Source: a virus. Taken from it: a stretch of DNA of 48,119 nt. The DNA lies in IMG/VR virus record IMGVR_UViG_3300023174_000255, positions 1 to 48,119 of that record; one strand, given 5' to 3'. The first letter of the stretch is position 1; each line of letters opens with the position of its first letter. Below the pieces are notes generated by a model. It was not told the DNA's origin. It ran no database searches and was given only the letters and a program-made list of their open reading frames with translations. The translations under genes and the position numbers were made by a program. This document shows positions 5,799 to 10,326 of the stretch, one piece after another.

Positions 5799-5957
5799 TT
5801 ATTTTTCCATTACTGACTTTATAATTTTCAATTGTTTTTCTGTAAGAAGTGCAGAAGCACTACCCCACAAAGCGACATAAGATAATTGGTTGTTATACTT
5901 TTTATCTGCTAATTCTTTAATTTCTTTTAGCAAAGAATCTTGTTTAGTAGTAGTCAT
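5799..5957 (-). CDS. 52-residue hypothetical protein
   Basis: MTTTKQDSLLKEIKELADKK YNNQLSYVALWGSASALLTE ...: helical and basic, with a short hydrophobic centre (SYVALWGSASALL). Coupled to the previous gene by TAATG at 5957. Function unknown. Confidence 0.55.
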   Translation of the reverse strand: MTTTKQDSLLKEIKELADKKYNNQLSYVALWGSASALLTEKQLKIIKSVMEK

Positions 5958-6079
5958 TATTTAAGTCCTTTCGTTTTTTTAATTACTCGCTTGTGATTAC
6001 AAACTGAGCAGATAAGGTGGAAAGTATTTTTATACCAACGCTCTTTCCAAAATAGCGAATTACATTTAGGACAATTCAT
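5957..6079 (-). CDS. 40-residue zinc-ribbon microprotein
   Basis: MNCPKCNSLFWKERWYKNTF HLICSVCNHKRVIKKTKGLK: CPxC at residues 3-6 and CxxC at 24-27 with intervening aromatic and basic residues form a classical minimal zinc ribbon. TAATG overlap at both ends. It could bind nucleic acid or a host protein; no target is visible. Confidence 0.6.
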   Translation of the reverse strand: MNCPKCNSLFWKERWYKNTFHLICSVCNHKRVIKKTKGLK

Positions 6080-6258
6080 TAGTTAGACACAAACCAATCT
6101 GTCCACATAGGTAGACGCTCAGGGTCTCCATCAAAGTAGAAACGCTCAATGTTACTTTCGCAAATTTCGCAGAAAGTATACTGATTATCTCCAACTTCTG
6201 AGATAGCAGATTTATTAGGTGTGTGCTTCTTGCACACTGTGATTATTGTTGAATTCAT
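6079..6258 (-). CDS. 59-residue cysteine-containing protein, first of its unit
   Basis: MNSTIITVCKKHTPNKSAIS ... FCEICESNIERFYFDGDPER: a CxxH near residue 9 and a CxxC near residue 30 suggest a split zinc knuckle, followed by an acidic aromatic tail (PMWTDWFVSN). AGAAAGGAA precedes the ATG at 6258. It heads the four-gene unit 6258-5672. Confidence 0.6.
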   Translation of the reverse strand: MNSTIITVCKKHTPNKSAISEVGDNQYTFCEICESNIERFYFDGDPERLPMWTDWFVSN

Positions 6259-6308
6259 TTGAATTCCTTTCTAGTTTGAGAACCTTTCTCAACTTTCTTT
6301 ATAATAGA

Positions 6309-6386
6309 AGTATAACACCTACCACTGACATTTTAGGGTGTACAAAACGGACATTTAGTACATAAGCCACTGTGAGTTACACCACA
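6309..6386 (-). promoter_or_regulatory. Early promoter with CRP-like site S9
   Basis: On the minus strand: -35-like CCTAAA (6332-6337), 17-bp spacer containing ATGTCAGT, -10 TATACT (6309-6314). The palindrome TGTGA-GTTACA-CCACA (6371-6386) is 56 bp upstream of the -10. A single CGGACAT half-site lies between them at about 6348-6354. It drives the 6258-5672 unit. Confidence 0.6.
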
Positions 6387-6393
6387 TTTTTAG

Positions 6394-6424
6394 GGGTGAT
6401 TATCCACAACTTAAAGCATCACCC
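6394..6424. promoter_or_regulatory. DnaA box inside a hairpin
   Basis: A perfect DnaA box TTATCCACA (6400-6408) lies between perfect 7-bp arms GGGTGAT (6394-6400) and ATCACCC (6418-6424). It sits in the divergent region between the minus- and plus-strand early units, between CRP-like sites S9 and S10. An origin or regulatory role is inferred. Confidence 0.45.
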
Positions 6425-6430
6425 TGTGGA

Positions 6431-6470
6431 CGACACGCCCGAACGGGGCGGCCCATGTCCGATATGTCCG
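6431..6470. repeat. CGACACGCC box, GC-rich 10-mer and tandem ATGTCCG repeat
   Basis: The same string of elements as at 5645 (CGACACGCCCGAACGGGGCG then GCC) is followed here by ATGTCCG-AT-ATGTCCG (6455-6461, 6464-6470), a direct repeat with 9-bp period. These elements recur only in intergenic DNA of the first 10 kb as far as I could see. Confidence 0.5.
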
Positions 6471-6477
6471 ATTTTGA

Positions 6478-6543
6478 TGTGGTCTAAATCACACACGACA
6501 CGCCGTGTTAGCACTTGACTTTTTGATATTTCTGTGATAGTAT
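6478..6543 (+). promoter_or_regulatory. Early rightward promoter 1 with CRP-like site S10
   Basis: -35 TTGACT (6515-6520), 17-bp spacer, extended -10 TGATAGTAT (hexamer 6538-6543). TGTGG-TCTAAA-TCACA (6478-6493) is 21 bp from the -35 and 44 bp from the -10. CGACACGCC (6496-6504) lies between. Spacing and sequence are repeated at promoter 2 (6630-6695). Confidence 0.75.
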
Positions 6544-6579
6544 TCTACTATACAAATTAAATAGAGATAGATAAGGTCA

Positions 6580-6630
6580 ATGAGCCTAGCAAATAAAACG
6601 AACAGATGTTCGGATGAGCCTAGCGAATAA
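6580..6630 (+). CDS. Possible 16-residue leader peptide
   Basis: ATG at 6580 opens MSLANKTNRCSDEPSE, ending at TAA 6628-6630, behind an AAGG-containing sequence about 30 nt after the predicted start of promoter 1. Its start overlaps the TGAGCCTAGC(A/G)AATAA repeat. It may be a leader peptide or a chance frame. Confidence 0.2.
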   Translation: MSLANKTNRCSDEPSE

Positions 6631-6754
6631 GTGACCTAAATCACACAGAATATACGGCGTGTCATCTTGACTTTTCAGGAAATGTATGCTAGTATTACTA
6701 CTATAAAATTAAATAAGAAATCCTAAGTGAGCCCCTACTAAGTAGGGCAAATAA
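6581..6754 (+). repeat. Three leader copies of TGAGCC...GC(A/G)AATAA
   Basis: Copies at 6581-6596, 6615-6630 and 6728-6754. The third is expanded by a hairpin (CCTAC-TAA-GTAGG) between TGAGCC and GCAAATAA. All lie in the 5' leader RNA of the rightward early operon. CGAACA-GA-TGTTCG (about 6599-6612) is another small hairpin between copies 1 and 2. The function is unknown. Confidence 0.45.
6630..6695 (+). promoter_or_regulatory. Early rightward promoter 2 with CRP-like site S11
   Basis: -35 TTGACT (6667-6672), 17-bp spacer, extended -10 TGCTAGTAT (hexamer 6690-6695). AGTGA-CCTAAA-TCACA (6630-6645) is again 21 bp from the -35 and 44 bp from the -10. ACGGCGTGTC (6654-6663) lies between. The leader to the first gene is about 110 nt. 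Confidence 0.75.
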
Positions 6755-6811
6755 ATTAGGTCAAGGAAAAGATTAGAAAGTCTAATCGCATTAAAAGAAA
6801 GGTTCATCTAA

Positions 6812-6994
6812 ATGAACACTATATATAACGAAATAGCAGATGAGTTTGGTTCATCTGCCCTATCTATTAACAACCCTCTACCTAAGTGGGCTTTAACAAT
6901 TAACCAATGTGCTAAACTCATTGACCAATATGGTTATGAGAAGGCTACGCTAATCGCTAAGCGTTATGCCTCACTACACAAAGTGGGTAAGTAA
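6812..6994 (+). CDS. 60-residue hypothetical early protein
   Basis: MNTIYNEIADEFGSSALSIN NPLPKWALTINQCAKLIDQY GYEKATLIAKRYASLHKVGK: a helical protein with a basic C-terminus. GAAAGG lies about 10 nt before the ATG. First gene of the rightward early operon. The pattern (x)QCAKLIDQYGYEKA suggests a small helical domain; nothing is recognised. Confidence 0.65.
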   Translation: MNTIYNEIADEFGSSALSINNPLPKWALTINQCAKLIDQYGYEKATLIAKRYASLHKVGK

Positions 6995-6996
6995 TT

Positions 6997-7164
6997 ATGA
7001 CTATCACTTACTCAATTTGGCAGGGTAGCAATCTACTCTCAATCAATAACATTGCTAATAACATTAAGGATGTTGATAAGGTTATAGCAGAATTAAACAC
7101 TAGCAATGTTGCTAATAAGGTTAAGTTTTCTGCTAACATCATGAAGGTAGAGGTCAATAAATGA
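6997..7164 (+). CDS. 55-residue hypothetical early protein
   Basis: MTITYSIWQGSNLLSINNIA NNIKDVDKVIAELNTSNVAN KVKFSANIMKVEVNK. It starts 2 nt after the previous stop and overlaps the next ATG by 4 nt (ATGA). Alternating hydrophobic segments; no family is recognised. Confidence 0.6.
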   Translation: MTITYSIWQGSNLLSINNIANNIKDVDKVIAELNTSNVANKVKFSANIMKVEVNK

Positions 7165-7256
7165 ATGACCCACTAGGTTTTGCTAACACAATACAAATTG
7201 ACCATCTAACAGATGAACAAATAGACATACTACTAGAAATTTTTGAGGGTAAATAA
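7161..7256 (+). CDS. 31-residue acidic microprotein
   Basis: MNDPLGFANTIQIDHLTDEQ IDILLEIFEGK, with an acidic amphipathic helix. It starts in the ATGA overlap at 7161, ends directly before the next ATG (7257), and has AGGTC upstream. Supported mainly by the gap-free operon packing. Confidence 0.5.
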   Translation: MNDPLGFANTIQIDHLTDEQIDILLEIFEGK

Positions 7257-7436
7257 ATGAAAGTAACAATTACATCTATGCAAGGTAACACCAGAGACAT
7301 TAACCTGATGACTAAGCAAGAGGTGTTAGACTTTATCAAACTCTATCGCTCAACACTAAAAAGAAATCAACGAGTTAAGATTACATGTGACCTTGTTGGT
7401 ATTGATGGTTATTTGCAGGGAACAAATGTATCCTGA
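7257..7436 (+). CDS. 59-residue hypothetical early protein
   Basis: MKVTITSMQGNTRDINLMTK QEVLDFIKLYRSTLKRNQRV KITCDLVGIDGYLQGTNVS: beta-alpha-beta-like with a basic helix. GAGGGT of the preceding gene acts as Shine-Dalgarno. No family is recognised. Confidence 0.6.
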   Translation: MKVTITSMQGNTRDINLMTKQEVLDFIKLYRSTLKRNQRVKITCDLVGIDGYLQGTNVS

Positions 7437-7512
7437 AATAGAAAAGCGTAGAGAATGGCTCGCTAATGGTGGGACTATAGAGAACTATCCACGAGATCAC
7501 TACGACGAATAA
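7426..7512 (+). CDS. 28-residue hypothetical microprotein
   Basis: MYPEIEKRREWLANGGTIEN YPRDHYDE, overlapping the previous gene by 11 nt, with CAGGGAAC as ribosome site. It is the last gene before the terminator at 7519. Small, charged, unknown. Confidence 0.45.
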   Translation: MYPEIEKRREWLANGGTIENYPRDHYDE

Positions 7513-7518
7513 CTAACC

Positions 7519-7555
7519 TAGTGGGCATGCCAAGTGTGTGCTCACTATTTTTTTG
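7519..7555 (+). terminator. Intrinsic terminator of the rightward early operon
   Basis: TAGTGGGC (7519-7526) pairs with GCTCACTA (7540-7547), one G-T, and is followed by seven T and G. It lies 7 nt after the last plus-strand early gene and faces the convergent unit at 7649-9624. Confidence 0.7.
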
Positions 7556-7648
7556 TATTTTTATTTTTCAAATTACATATCATACATCTCAACAAAATAT
7601 TCAGATTTTAGGAAAACTAGTTTTTACAAAATTTTTCAGATTTCAGAT

Positions 7649-8386
7649 TTACTTGTTTTTATTGAACAGACTTCTGTAGGCCCCATTGCCAGTAAACTTT
7701 GTTTTTAAATTTGTTAAAAAAGCAATTATTTTTTCATTATCTAACTGAGTTATAAGTCTTACATCATAATCAATCTTTTCACGTTTGAATGGAATGTATT
7801 GGACAAAAGGTTCTCCACGTTTAATAAATATCTCAAGATCTTTTTTAGGATTTTTATTATAAACTAGAACTTGCTGATTAATGTCATGGTGTGTATCTGT
7901 ATGAATAATTCCAGGCATCACGCTAAATCTGTTATCAAAATGGTAATAAAGCGGTAATTGCATAACAGACCAACCTGGTTTTGTAATAATTTTCCAAGGA
8001 GATATTGCTTTTAAAACTTTTTGCGCCTCTTGTTCAAAAAGTGCTGGTTTTATGTAATCAATTAATTGTTCGTCAAAATGAATTTCCCAAGTAAAGTCGT
8101 TGTCTCTTCCACACTTCATTGACCAAACTCCAGAACTTGCATTATATTTAATTAAAGTATCTGCCCACATAGGAATGATATATCCTTGTGAAAAATAATC
8201 AGGAAATGACGGACAAGACTTTATTGTCATAGTTTGGTCATACTGTCCTTTATGGTTTGGAATTATTTTCCACCAATCTGGAACAAATTTTTGTGACGGC
8301 TTTGGAGCAACCTCTTCAAGGGTTTCTAGTCCTAGAGATGTGCAGACAAAACTTATTACTGGCTCTTCTTGTTTTTTCTTAAACAC
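7649..8386 (-). CDS. Phage protein of unknown function, paralogue of 16266-16952
   Basis: A 245-residue protein with a clear pattern shared with the 228-residue product at 16.3 kb: P(D/E)W(W/Y)K near the N-terminus, then K(S/-)C(P/M)xFxDxFxxGY, a W-E-I-H/HFTW strand, a G-I-(I/V)-x-(T/I)-D turn and a C-terminal GEPFVQYIPFKRE / GTPILQVIPFKRE. This recalls DUF6065-like proteins I have seen, but I am unsure and no activity is known. It is the last gene of the leftward accessory unit, 3 nt behind the speD-like gene. Confidence 0.6.
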   Translation of the reverse strand: MFKKKQEEPVISFVCTSLGLETLEEVAPKPSQKFVPDWWKIIPNHKGQYDQTMTIKSCPSFPDYFSQGYIIPMWADTLIKYNASSGVWSMKCGRDNDFTWEIHFDEQLIDYIKPALFEQEAQKVLKAISPWKIITKPGWSVMQLPLYYHFDNRFSVMPGIIHTDTHHDINQQVLVYNKNPKKDLEIFIKRGEPFVQYIPFKREKIDYDVRLITQLDNEKIIAFLTNLKTKFTGNGAYRSLFNKNK

Positions 8387-8389
8387 TTT

Positions 8390-8800
8390 TTAGATTTCTA
8401 CAAGAATGTCGTACTTGTCAGGGTATGTTCCACTTTGCTCTAAAACAAAACCTTTTTCTCTATCAAATAAATTATAGTCCATAGACACAATATCAAAGTC
8501 TTCACGAATTGTAAGAAGCACTTCAGACAAGTTCAATTCTCCGCAGGTATACAAATCAAACTGTACTAATCCTGGATCCGCTTCATCCCATATATGAAAT
8601 GCTATATGGCTAGTCTCAATCATTACAATGGCAGTCAAACCTCTATTTCCTGGTTTGTCAACATAAGAAGCAAAAGGTCCTTTAATAATCTTCATATCAA
8701 TGCGTTCAACTAAACGCTTAAGAAAGTCTATTGCCATATCCTCATTGTTCATTGGATTTTTTACTTTGGCATTAATTAACAAATGTTTGTGAAATAACAT
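8390..8800 (-). CDS. speD: S-adenosylmethionine decarboxylase-like protein
   Basis: A 136-residue protein matching the prokaryotic SpeD/AdoMetDC pattern. ETSHIAFHIWDEADPG carries the serine that would become the pyruvoyl cofactor (S64, followed by H65), the proton-donor histidine H69, and FDLYTCG with C86, in the usual order; there are two extra residues between S and C relative to the Thermotoga enzyme I recall. The length fits the short bacterial form. AdoMetDC produces decarboxylated AdoMet for spermidine synthesis; some recent work assigns other decarboxylase activities to relatives. No spermidine synthase is nearby. It has its own promoter and a GGGGGAA ribosome site. Confidence 0.75.
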   Translation of the reverse strand: MLFHKHLLINAKVKNPMNNEDMAIDFLKRLVERIDMKIIKGPFASYVDKPGNRGLTAIVMIETSHIAFHIWDEADPGLVQFDLYTCGELNLSEVLLTIREDFDIVSMDYNLFDREKGFVLEQSGTYPDKYDILVEI

Positions 8801-8824
8801 GTTTCCCCCATATCAATATATTCT

Positions 8825-8853
8825 AGTATACAGTATTGCTCACCACTTGCCAA
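8825..8853 (-). promoter_or_regulatory. Promoter of the speD-like gene
   Basis: On the minus strand: -35 TTGGCA (8848-8853), 17-bp spacer, extended -10 ending in TATACT (8825-8830). It overlaps the end of the zinc-ribbon gene and leaves a 24-nt gap to the ATG containing GGGGGAA. Confidence 0.55.
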
Positions 8854-9031
8854 GTGGACAATAAGCCTTTTCTAATTGAGTTTTCATTTTCATAAAACAT
8901 CCACATTTCTTACATGTCTGCGTAAGTGGTCTAAAGGCAGGGCATGCATGACAAATATCTAATCTCTCTTTAATAACTTCTTCTGGCACTCTAGGAGAGC
9001 CATTGATCATATCCCAAGGTTTGGCACTCAT
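8840..9031 (-). CDS. Small zinc-ribbon protein (DUF6171-like)
   Basis: A 63-residue protein with CHACPAF...TCKKCGCFMKMKTQLEKAYCPLGKW. The CxxCP...CxxCGCxMxxK...ACPxGKW signature is common in short phage proteins near structural or accessory genes and fits a zinc-binding fold (DUF6171-like by memory). Its ATG overlaps the preceding stop (ATGA). The biochemical role is unknown. Confidence 0.7.
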   Translation of the reverse strand: MSAKPWDMINGSPRVPEEVIKERLDICHACPAFRPLTQTCKKCGCFMKMKTQLEKAYCPLGKW

Positions 9032-9624
9032 AATATTTCCAATTTTGTCGGGGCACCAATAAGCGACTCATTAACACTAGTCCATAACTGATAAGACATA
9101 GAGGTATTAATACGTGCTGACATACCTATAGATTCCATAACATAATTATATCCTCCAGACTTGGTTTGAACCTTATTCCATAGTCCGTTATCGTATATTA
9201 GGGTTTGGGATGGAAATATAAATAAATAATATATCTTTTTCTCATTTTGCGAGGGGACAGAAGACCAATCCTGGTCTGACTTTGCAAGACACACATAATA
9301 ATCAGCACTATTAGATACAACACTGGCTATCATATTATCCAAACCATCATGTTTTCCTAGCCTTGATCCAGAAAATGTTAGTGTGTTATTTGCATATACG
9401 CCTGATTTGATAGAGAAAGATTCGCCTGACTCTAAAGACATGTCAACACTGATACTATGGCTTCTATTGGGCTGCCAATCGTTTATATACCCTGCTTCTG
9501 AGAAGGTGTTAGCAATTAATTCTTCTAGAAATTCACTTGTGCACGGAAGTCTATAGACACTGTGATGTATCTTTAACTTTTCTGTCAAACCTTCAATAAG
9601 GGTTTGTTTAATTGCTTCTAGCAC
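9028..9624 (-). CDS. Hypothetical protein, possibly restriction-nuclease-like
   Basis: A 198-residue protein. The core SISVDMSLESGESFSIKSG followed by LTFSGSRLGKHDGLDN and YYVCLAKSDQ looks like the beta-strand core of small PD-(D/E)XK enzymes: an acidic residue in a strand, then x-I-K-S-G, then an SGSR helix cap. However, the (D/E)xK acidic position is a Ser (SIK), so this is only a possibility. GTG start at 9624, 5 nt after a TACAAT -10 (predicted leaderless). First gene of the leftward accessory unit. Confidence 0.5.
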   Translation of the reverse strand: MLEAIKQTLIEGLTEKLKIHHSVYRLPCTSEFLEELIANTFSEAGYINDWQPNRSHSISVDMSLESGESFSIKSGVYANNTLTFSGSRLGKHDGLDNMIASVVSNSADYYVCLAKSDQDWSSVPSQNEKKIYYLFIFPSQTLIYDNGLWNKVQTKSGGYNYVMESIGMSARINTSMSYQLWTSVNESLIGAPTKLEIL

Positions 9625-9629
9625 ATCTC

Positions 9630-9658
9630 ATTGTATCCTATATCGGGATATTAAGCAA
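9630..9658 (-). promoter_or_regulatory. Promoter of the leftward accessory unit
   Basis: On the minus strand: -35 TTGCTT (9653-9658), 17-bp spacer, -10 TACAAT (9630-9635), then 5 nt to the GTG start at 9624. The 9659-9785 remainder of this intergenic region holds a GACTGC-TT-GCAGTC hairpin (9690-9703) and nothing else I recognise. Confidence 0.5.
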
Positions 9659-9785
9659 ACATAGATATTACATCCTATTGACATTGTTAGACTGCTTGCA
9701 GTCACAGTATGTCTTATGTTGGTTTGGTATCTCTATTTTCGGCTTAACTCTTATCCCGCCAAATTTAAAAATTAGTCTCAAATAA

Positions 9786-9794
9786 TGATATAAT
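9786..9794 (+). promoter_or_regulatory. Extended -10 promoter, leaderless type
   Basis: TGATATAAT, 7 nt before the ATG at 9802; no -35 at the expected place. First of a series of the same motif before late genes. Confidence 0.65.
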
Positions 9795-9801
9795 AAACCT
9801 T

Positions 9802-10017
9802 ATGTCACCACAAGACTGGGCAGCATTAACTTTAACACTTCTCACAATTATAACTATTGTTGCTGGTGGAATTCGTTGGCTCGTAAAACATTATTTAAAC
9901 GAACTTAAGCCAAATTCAGGATCCAGTTTAAAAGACTCCGTTAATCGCCTAGAAATAAAAACTGACAAATTGTTTGATCTTTTGATTGAACACATTAATC
10001 ATCATTCTAAAAAATAA
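9802..10017 (+). CDS. Small membrane protein, holin candidate
   Basis: A 71-residue protein with one N-terminal membrane helix (about residues 6-26, ALTLTLLTIITIVAGGIRWL) followed by a soluble coiled tail (SLKDSVNRLEIKTDKLFDLL). Size, single membrane segment and charged tail suit a holin or a small membrane anchor. The lysozyme candidate is 8 kb away. The 7-nt gap to the -10 predicts a leaderless message. A similar 'ELKPNxGSSLKD' protein type is familiar from phages of aquatic actinobacteria; holin function is inference. Confidence 0.65.
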   Translation: MSPQDWAALTLTLLTIITIVAGGIRWLVKHYLNELKPNSGSSLKDSVNRLEIKTDKLFDLLIEHINHHSKK

Positions 10018-10253
10018 TTCACTATATATTATATATAAAAGATATCTTAAAAACTTTACTTGCTAGTTATTCTTTTCTTTATATATTTTAAGTATACACT
10101 ATCGCTACTCTGGACATTCTATAACAAATTACTATAAAACGGACATATCGGATTGTAACAATTGTGTAAATTTTTATACACTGGTCGTAATATACTAAAT
10201 GTCCTTTTTATACCTATTTATACTATTTATAATATAATGTTATAATTTTTAAT
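10018..10253. other. AT-rich intergenic segment with operator-like repeats
   Basis: No gene is seen here. It contains a degenerate tandem repeat CGGACATATCGGAT (10139-10152), an inverted repeat GTGTA-N8-TACAC (10164-10181), and several overlapping TATAAT-like boxes (about 10228-10247). It may be a control region separating the accessory genes from the structural genes. Confidence 0.4.
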
Positions 10254-10309
10254 GCTAGCACCTAAGTTCTACCCCACCCCACTGCGCTTAGGTGTCTAGC
10301 CTTATTTTA
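10254..10309 (+). terminator. Long hairpin before the structural operon
   Basis: GCTAGCACCTAAG (10254-10266) pairs with CTTAGGTGTCTAGC (10287-10300), 13 bp with one bulged T, around a C-rich 20-nt loop, and is followed by CTTATTTTAT. It ends 10 nt before the TGGTATAAT box of the next gene. An intrinsic terminator insulating the late promoter is most likely; a structured small RNA is possible. Confidence 0.5.
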
Positions 10310-10318
10310 TGGTATAAT
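10310..10318 (+). promoter_or_regulatory. Extended -10 promoter, leaderless type
   Basis: TGGTATAAT, 8 nt before the ATG at 10327. The -35 position lies in the hairpin, so recognition would rely on the extended -10. Confidence 0.65.
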
Positions 10319-10326
10319 CATTTATT

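Noticed and set aside
6431-6470. Simple intrinsic terminator at the GC-rich element
   Set aside because: The hairpin is followed by CCATGTCC rather than a T-run, so termination does not explain this copy.
9680-9720. TTGACA followed by a hairpin as a promoter
   Set aside because: No -10 hexamer at 16-19 bp after TTGACA (9679-9684); the nearest TATGTC is about 24 bp away.
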